Program-made: the position numbers and the translations under genes
Origin: a bacterium
GTDB taxonomy: Bacteria > Zixibacteria > MSB-5A5 > GN15 > FEB-12
Reading direction: 5' to 3'
Length of the DNA: 64,000 bases
NCBI GenBank assembly: GCA_020444475.1
Contig: JAHLKV010000001.1
Span: 186,001 to 250,000, forward strand
Notes under the pieces: model-generated
The model's input: only the letters and a program-made list of their open reading frames with translations
What the model was told of the DNA's origin: nothing
Database searches by the model: none
Part shown: piece by piece, positions 56,656 through 64,000 of the stretch
How positions within the stretch are numbered: position 1 is the first letter of the stretch
How the letters are laid out: the number at the start of each line of letters is the position of its first letter

Positions 56656-57612
56656 TTAACTAACACGGTTGGCGTGCTTGTCCTCAAGCTCTTCGATATA
56701 CTTCTCGGCCGCCACGGCCGCAACTGTACCATCACCAACCGCGTTAGTTACCTGCCGAACGAACTGCTGCCGGACGTCGCCTACAGCGAAAATACCGGGG
56801 ATGTTCGTCTCCATCTTGTAGTTGGTGAGGATATACCCTTCGTCGTCGACTGTCAGTTTCTCCCGCACATAGCTCGCGTTGGGGTAGAAACCGATAAACG
56901 GGAAGATAGCCCCGCATTTCAGTTCCGATTTTTCGCCGGTCTTGACGTTTTTGACCGTCAGGTGCGTGACCTGCTTTTCGCTGCCATGGATCTCTTCGAC
57001 CACCGTGTCCCAGAGGAACTCGATCTTCTTGTTTTCGAACGCCCGCTGCTGGATGATCTTCTGGGCGCGAAGCTGGTCGCGGCGATGAATGATGATGACT
57101 TTCGACGCGAACTTGGTCAGGAAGGCACCCTCTTCGACCGCCGCATCTCCCCCGCCGACGACCGCGATGATCTGATCTCTGAAGAAGGCCCCGTCGCAGA
57201 TCGCGCAGTATGAGACCCCGCGACCGTTGTATTCCTTTTCACCGGGGACATTGAGGTAGACGGGCGAGCCGCCGGTAGCGAGAATGACGGCTTTGGCGCG
57301 GTAGACATTCCCCGACGCACATCGGGCAACGCGGTCTTCGCCGTCGACATACACCTCCTCGACTTCTTCCATTTCGATCTCAAGACCGAACTTGACGGCA
57401 TGGTCGCGGAACTTCATGCCTAATTCGGCTCCCTGAATCAGTTCGAACCCGAGGTAGTCTTCGACCTCCCCGGTATTGGCGATCTGACCGCCGGGAATGT
57501 ACTTCTCCAGACAGACCACTTTCCGTCGGGCGCGCGCGGCATACAGACCGGCGCACAAACCGCCGGGACCGGCTCCGACTATCACGATGTCATAACGTTT
57601 CTCTTCAGCCAT
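56656..57612 (-). CDS. trxB: Thioredoxin-disulfide reductase
   Basis: This 318-residue flavoprotein transfers electrons from NADPH to thioredoxin. It has the FAD motif GAGPGGLCAG (residues 13-22), the NADPH motif GGGDAAVEEGAF, the redox pair Cys136-Ala-Ile-Cys139 in YCAICDGAFF, and the C-terminal AVGDVRQQFVRQ. Length and order are standard for low-molecular-weight reductases. Cytosolic. Confidence 0.95.
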   Translation of the reverse strand: MAEEKRYDIVIVGAGPGGLCAGLYAARARRKVVCLEKYIPGGQIANTGEVEDYLGFELIQGAELGMKFRDHAVKFGLEIEMEEVEEVYVDGEDRVARCASGNVYRAKAVILATGGSPVYLNVPGEKEYNGRGVSYCAICDGAFFRDQIIAVVGGGDAAVEEGAFLTKFASKVIIIHRRDQLRAQKIIQQRAFENKKIEFLWDTVVEEIHGSEKQVTHLTVKNVKTGEKSELKCGAIFPFIGFYPNASYVREKLTVDDEGYILTNYKMETNIPGIFAVGDVRQQFVRQVTNAVGDGTVAAVAAEKYIEELEDKHANRVS

Positions 57613-57712
57613 CGAACTTCTTCCTATTCTATCTCACATACTCACGTTCATGTCAGGCGCCGCCGTAAGATCGCATACTGACGGCGGAGGGCAAGCGAGA
57701 AGTGCCCTGACA

Positions 57713-58252
57713 CTACCAGTCTATCCCCTTCTGGGCCAGAATTCCCTGCTGGTAGGGATGCTTGATCTCGGTCATCTCCGTCACCAGATCAGCCGCGTCC
57801 ATGACCCAATCGGCGGCCGAGCGTCCGGTCAGCACCAGGTGCTGCTTCTCCGAACGCGCGTCGAGTATCTTCTTGACGTCCTCGTCGGTGACCAGCCCTA
57901 GATCGAGCGCCACGTTTAACTCATCAAGGATCACCAGCGGGTACTCGCCGGAACTGATTTTCTCGATCGCGAGTTCCACCCCTTTCCGGGCGGCTTCCTC
58001 GTGTTCTTCGATCGGTTTGTCATCGTCGACAATACCGACAAACCCGGTCCCGATCACGTGCAGCTCGACATTCGGCTCCAGTCGCTTGATGCCTTTCAGC
58101 TCGCCGTATTTCCACGAGCCTTTGACAAACTGGATAACGCAGACTTTCCAATCATAGCCGACCGCCCGGACGCACATCCCCAGCGCGGCGGTGGTTTTCC
58201 CCTTGCCGTCGCCGGTGTATACGATCAAAAGCCCTTTCGATTCCTGCTTCAT
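57713..58252 (-). CDS. cobO: Corrinoid (cob(I)yrinic acid a,c-diamide) adenosyltransferase
   Basis: This 179-residue protein has the CobO/BtuR P-loop GDGKGKTTAALG, the CVIQFVKG segment and the Walker B-like VILDELNVALDLG. It transfers the adenosyl group from ATP to reduced corrinoids in vitamin B12 synthesis or salvage. ATG 58252 follows AAGGACAGG; the longer frame to 58351 adds unrelated residues. No other cobalamin genes and no riboswitch are visible here. Confidence 0.93.
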   Translation of the reverse strand: MKQESKGLLIVYTGDGKGKTTAALGMCVRAVGYDWKVCVIQFVKGSWKYGELKGIKRLEPNVELHVIGTGFVGIVDDDKPIEEHEEAARKGVELAIEKISSGEYPLVILDELNVALDLGLVTDEDVKKILDARSEKQHLVLTGRSAADWVMDAADLVTEMTEIKHPYQQGILAQKGIDW

Positions 58253-58519
58253 ATGCCTGTCCTTACGGTATGGAATTGACAATTTACAATAGTACAAAAT
58301 ACCGTGGCTGAAAAAAAGTTCAAAAGTTGTTGCGGCACAAGCTGTCCGCACGACGGGAAATTAGAGCATAAGAACCATCATTTTTATTGACTTTTGGGTC
58401 TATATTTCTTAGTTTGCAACCGAAGAAAAGACTTAAAGGTAGATGTTGTTCCAATTCCGGGCGCATTCTCTACCTGGTGCCTGTTAGAGTTTCACATCTG
58501 CGAGGCGCAGGAGGGTGTT

Positions 58520-58960
58520 ATGCAGTTTACGAAAGCCGAAGAGTACGGCATGTTTGGCGTGCTGTATCTTGCCGAACAGGATCCCAACAAGGTGGTCCCG
58601 CTCTCCGAGATATCAGAAGCCCAGAACATTCCGGAGAAATTCCTGGCCAAAATCTTCCAGTCGTTGTCCAAATCCGGCATTATCCGCTCTCACCGCGGTG
58701 TTCGGGGTGGTTTCACACTGGCTCGGGACCCCAAAGCAATCTCGGTCAAAGACGTTCTCGAGACGATCCAGGGTCCGTACCATTTGATGAAGTGCACCGA
58801 GGATCAGCGCAACTGCGGCGACAACAAAGGTGAAGATTTCTGTGCCCTTCGGGAGTTGATTCTCGAGGCTGAACGACGTCTGGTTGAGGTCTTCGAGCAG
58901 CACACGCTCGCCGACCTGGTAGCGTGGCAAAAAGCCAAGGCGGTACCGATCCAGGCGTAA
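58520..58960 (+). CDS. Rrf2-family transcriptional regulator with Fe-S cysteines
   Basis: This 146-residue winged-helix regulator starts at 58520, with AGGAGGG just upstream. The DNA-binding part includes IPEKFLAKIFQSLSKSGII and SHRGVRGGFTLARDP. Three cysteines, Cys92, Cys99 and Cys108 (KCTEDQRNCGDNKGEDFC), are placed like those that hold the Fe-S cluster in IscR, NsrR and RsrR. It probably senses iron-sulfur status, NO or redox state. Targets are unknown; the Fe-S-rich nifJ is close downstream. Confidence 0.9.
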   Translation: MQFTKAEEYGMFGVLYLAEQDPNKVVPLSEISEAQNIPEKFLAKIFQSLSKSGIIRSHRGVRGGFTLARDPKAISVKDVLETIQGPYHLMKCTEDQRNCGDNKGEDFCALRELILEAERRLVEVFEQHTLADLVAWQKAKAVPIQA

Positions 58961-59057
58961 GGCCGAGCGCGTCCGCGGGGCGGATTTATCGTTTGCGTTC
59001 TGGCGTATAAGGACTATCTTCGAGGTCTGGCATCGCAACGTTGGAGGAGCAAACGAC

Positions 59058-59612
59058 GTGTCTGTCAAATCGGATCGCTGGATCAGAGAAACGGCCGAAC
59101 AACACGGTCTGATCTCCCCTTTTTCTCCCGATCAGATCCGAACTGGCATCAGTTTCGGCGTCTCGTCGTATGGCTATGATTTCAGCCTTTCCGACGAGTT
59201 TAAGCTCTTCCGTCCCGACAAGACCGACGAAATCGACCCCAAAAAAGACGCCTCCGAATACTTCGAAGACGTGAAGGCCGAATCCGTCCTGGTCCCGGCC
59301 AATTCCTTCATTCTCGCCCGCTCCAAAGAGTACTTCAAGATCCCCCGGGACATACTGGTGCTCTGTCAGGGCAAGTCGACATACGCCCGTTGTGGACTGA
59401 TTGTCAATGTCACGCCGTTCGAGCCGGAATGGGAAGGCTATGCCACCATTTCCCTGGCCAATACGGCGCCGCGTCCGGTGCGGGTGTATGCCAATGAAGG
59501 GGTCGGGCAACTTATCTTCCTACAAGCAGACGAAATTTGTCGTATTTCATATAAGGATAAGAAAGGAAAGTATCAGGGGCAGAAACGGATTACCCTGTCC
59601 AAATCTGGATAA
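59058..59612 (+). CDS. dcd: dCTP deaminase-like protein (catalytic Glu position altered)
   Basis: This 184-residue protein starts at GTG 59058, preceded by GGAGGAG, with TATCTT further upstream as a likely -10. Family blocks are clear: SDRWIRETAEQHG, SYGYDFSLS, CQGKSTYARCGLIVNVTPFEPEWEG, YANEGVGQLIF, and the tail YKDKKGKYQGQKRI. In ordinary dCTP deaminases the segment after the WEG block reads TLEFSN, with Glu catalytic; here it reads TISLAN, so the Glu appears to be Ser. It may be a changed enzyme or a binding/dUTPase-like protein. Normally the enzyme converts dCTP to dUTP for thymidylate synthesis. Confidence 0.88.
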   Translation: MSVKSDRWIRETAEQHGLISPFSPDQIRTGISFGVSSYGYDFSLSDEFKLFRPDKTDEIDPKKDASEYFEDVKAESVLVPANSFILARSKEYFKIPRDILVLCQGKSTYARCGLIVNVTPFEPEWEGYATISLANTAPRPVRVYANEGVGQLIFLQADEICRISYKDKKGKYQGQKRITLSKSG

Positions 59613-59665
59613 GTCTGCCGATAGAGGTGGAAAAAAGAAGGAATTAACCTGTTGGGAGGTGGAGT

Positions 59666-63286
<3,621 letters not shown>

Positions 63287-63319
63287 CCGGTAGTCTCAGC
63301 TACTCTTACGCACCTTCCA

Positions 63320-63348
63320 CGGGGCGGGCTTTCCCGCCCCGTTTTTTT
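63320..63348 (+). terminator. Rho-independent terminator of nifJ
   Basis: A 9-bp stem (CGGGGCGGG / CCCGCCCCG) with a 4-nt loop is followed by seven T. Confidence 0.95.
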
Positions 63349-63441
63349 GTGGAGATCGGGCCCAATTTCCCGTCAAGCGAGCCCGCCGGAATTCCGATAA
63401 ACCTATAGAACAAGGGCAAAAAACATCTCCGAGGAGGAAAT

Positions 63442-64000
63442 ATGCGTTTCGCGAAGTTGTTTCTCGTCAGCGCGCTGATTCTGGCTATAGCCGCGCCGGT
63501 TGTCTATTCTCAGGAAACCGAGCAGGATATTATCAACCGCTACCTGCAGAAGACCGAAAAGAAGCACGTATCCAAGCTGGGTTGGGCGTCGCTGCACTTC
63601 ACCGGTAACCGGATTAATCGCCACAACGACTACAATGATTTCGCCACCAACATCTCGACCTCGCTCGAGGGCGGCGAAGTTGCCTGGCTGGATCAGGCCT
63701 TCTCGTTCGGCGCCGATTTCGGTGTCGTTTTCAAGAACAAGTACGCCTGGTTCCTGGGCGGCGAGTATTGGCTGAAACAGGGTACGAGCCTGTCCGGTGA
63801 TTTCACCTATACACCGGCCGGCGGCACCCCGACAATAATCACCGATCCGACCAGTGAAGTCACGGTCTACGGCGCCTACACCGGGTTCCAGTACTACCTG
63901 ATGAATCCGCCGACGACGGAAAACCTGTTGACCAAGCTTTGTGTCCGCGTGAACGCATCGGTCGGATTCTACGGCGTCTCCTGGGATCTCTTCCCGGAAT
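63442..64000 (+). CDS. Exported protein, probable outer-membrane beta-barrel (3' end cut off)
   Basis: Open frame to the right window edge, 186 codons visible. GAGGAGG lies 4 nt before ATG 63442. The signal peptide is RFAKLFLVSALILAIAAPVV with a cut near YSQ-E. After residue ~40 the sequence alternates aromatic and polar residues in short strands (SLHFTGNRINRHNDYNDF, FSFGADFGVVF, WFLGGEYWL, YGAYTGFQYYL), the pattern of transmembrane beta-strands. No family is recognised. Confidence 0.7.
   Translation, partial: MRFAKLFLVSALILAIAAPVVYSQETEQDIINRYLQKTEKKHVSKLGWASLHFTGNRINRHNDYNDFATNISTSLEGGEVAWLDQAFSFGADFGVVFKNKYAWFLGGEYWLKQGTSLSGDFTYTPAGGTPTIITDPTSEVTVYGAYTGFQYYLMNPPTTENLLTKLCVRVNASVGFYGVSWDLFPE

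Noticed and set aside
57660-57691. Hairpin between trxB and cobO as a terminator
   Set aside because: A CCGCCGT/ACGGCGG inverted repeat exists, but no T-tract follows on either strand and the loop is long.
58276-58304. Promoter at TTGACA 58276 for the Rrf2 gene
   Set aside because: The -35 is perfect, but no acceptable -10 is found at 15-18 nt spacing.

Overview
The window is GC-rich, gene-dense bacterial chromosome with 45 protein-coding genes, two of them cut by the window edges. I saw no rRNA, tRNA, CRISPR array, phage or insertion sequence. Several traits point to the FCB superphylum, most likely candidate phylum Zixibacteria or a close relative. These are dockerin-like tails with DLSDLI/VNYLFLGG repeats, very large secreted proteins ending in a FlgD/T9SS-like sorting domain, paired GWxTD proteins, a DUF5117-type secreted zinc protease and tandem DUF1573 proteins. 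This placement is inference from protein style; no rRNA is present to confirm it.

Layout. 1-7.3 kb: tail of a secreted dockerin protein, pcm, a DUF819 membrane protein, a small protein joining a RelA/SpoT-type CC/zinc-finger domain to a DUF2250-like winged helix, and a secreted zinc metalloprotease. 7.3-13 kb: nitroreductase, LOG-family protein, 6-phosphofructokinase and, divergently, glucan phosphorylase. 13-19 kb: secreted VWA protein, then an M16 peptidase pair (one with the zinc site, one without). 19-28.7 kb: a small dockerin protein and three tandem paralogous secreted proteins of about 870-890 residues. 28.7-33 kb: MFS transporter, GT-B-like glycosyltransferase, a 152-bp tandem repeat rich in hairpins, a small membrane protein and CheW. 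33-42 kb: DUF72, M29 aminopeptidase, two ferritin-like proteins, a lipoprotein, an M20-SDR-EamA operon and an ABC exporter. 42.3-44.7 kb: three tandem DUF1573 proteins. 44.8-47.6 kb: two GWxTD proteins. 47.7-54.3 kb: a Yip1-TolC-HlyD-ABC-FtsX-FtsX export operon. 54.4-64 kb: membrane pyrophosphatase, thioredoxin reductase, corrinoid adenosyltransferase, Rrf2 regulator, dCTP deaminase-like protein, pyruvate:ferredoxin oxidoreductase and the start of a probable outer-membrane protein.

The most interesting signal is in the middle DUF1573 gene (43082-43834). A single in-frame UGA at 43283-43285 replaces the first cysteine of the family's CGC motif, and the reading frame is otherwise intact. A 10-bp hairpin with a GAAA loop begins 10 nt after the UGA, and its loop starts 21 nt after it. 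That matches the bacterial SECIS pattern as I know it, so the gene is a strong candidate for a selenoprotein in a family where I know of none.

Together the genes suggest a heterotroph that stores and breaks down glycogen and runs glycolysis to an anaerobic-type pyruvate oxidoreductase. It appears to conserve energy with a pyrophosphate-driven ion pump and to invest heavily in secreted proteases and surface proteins.
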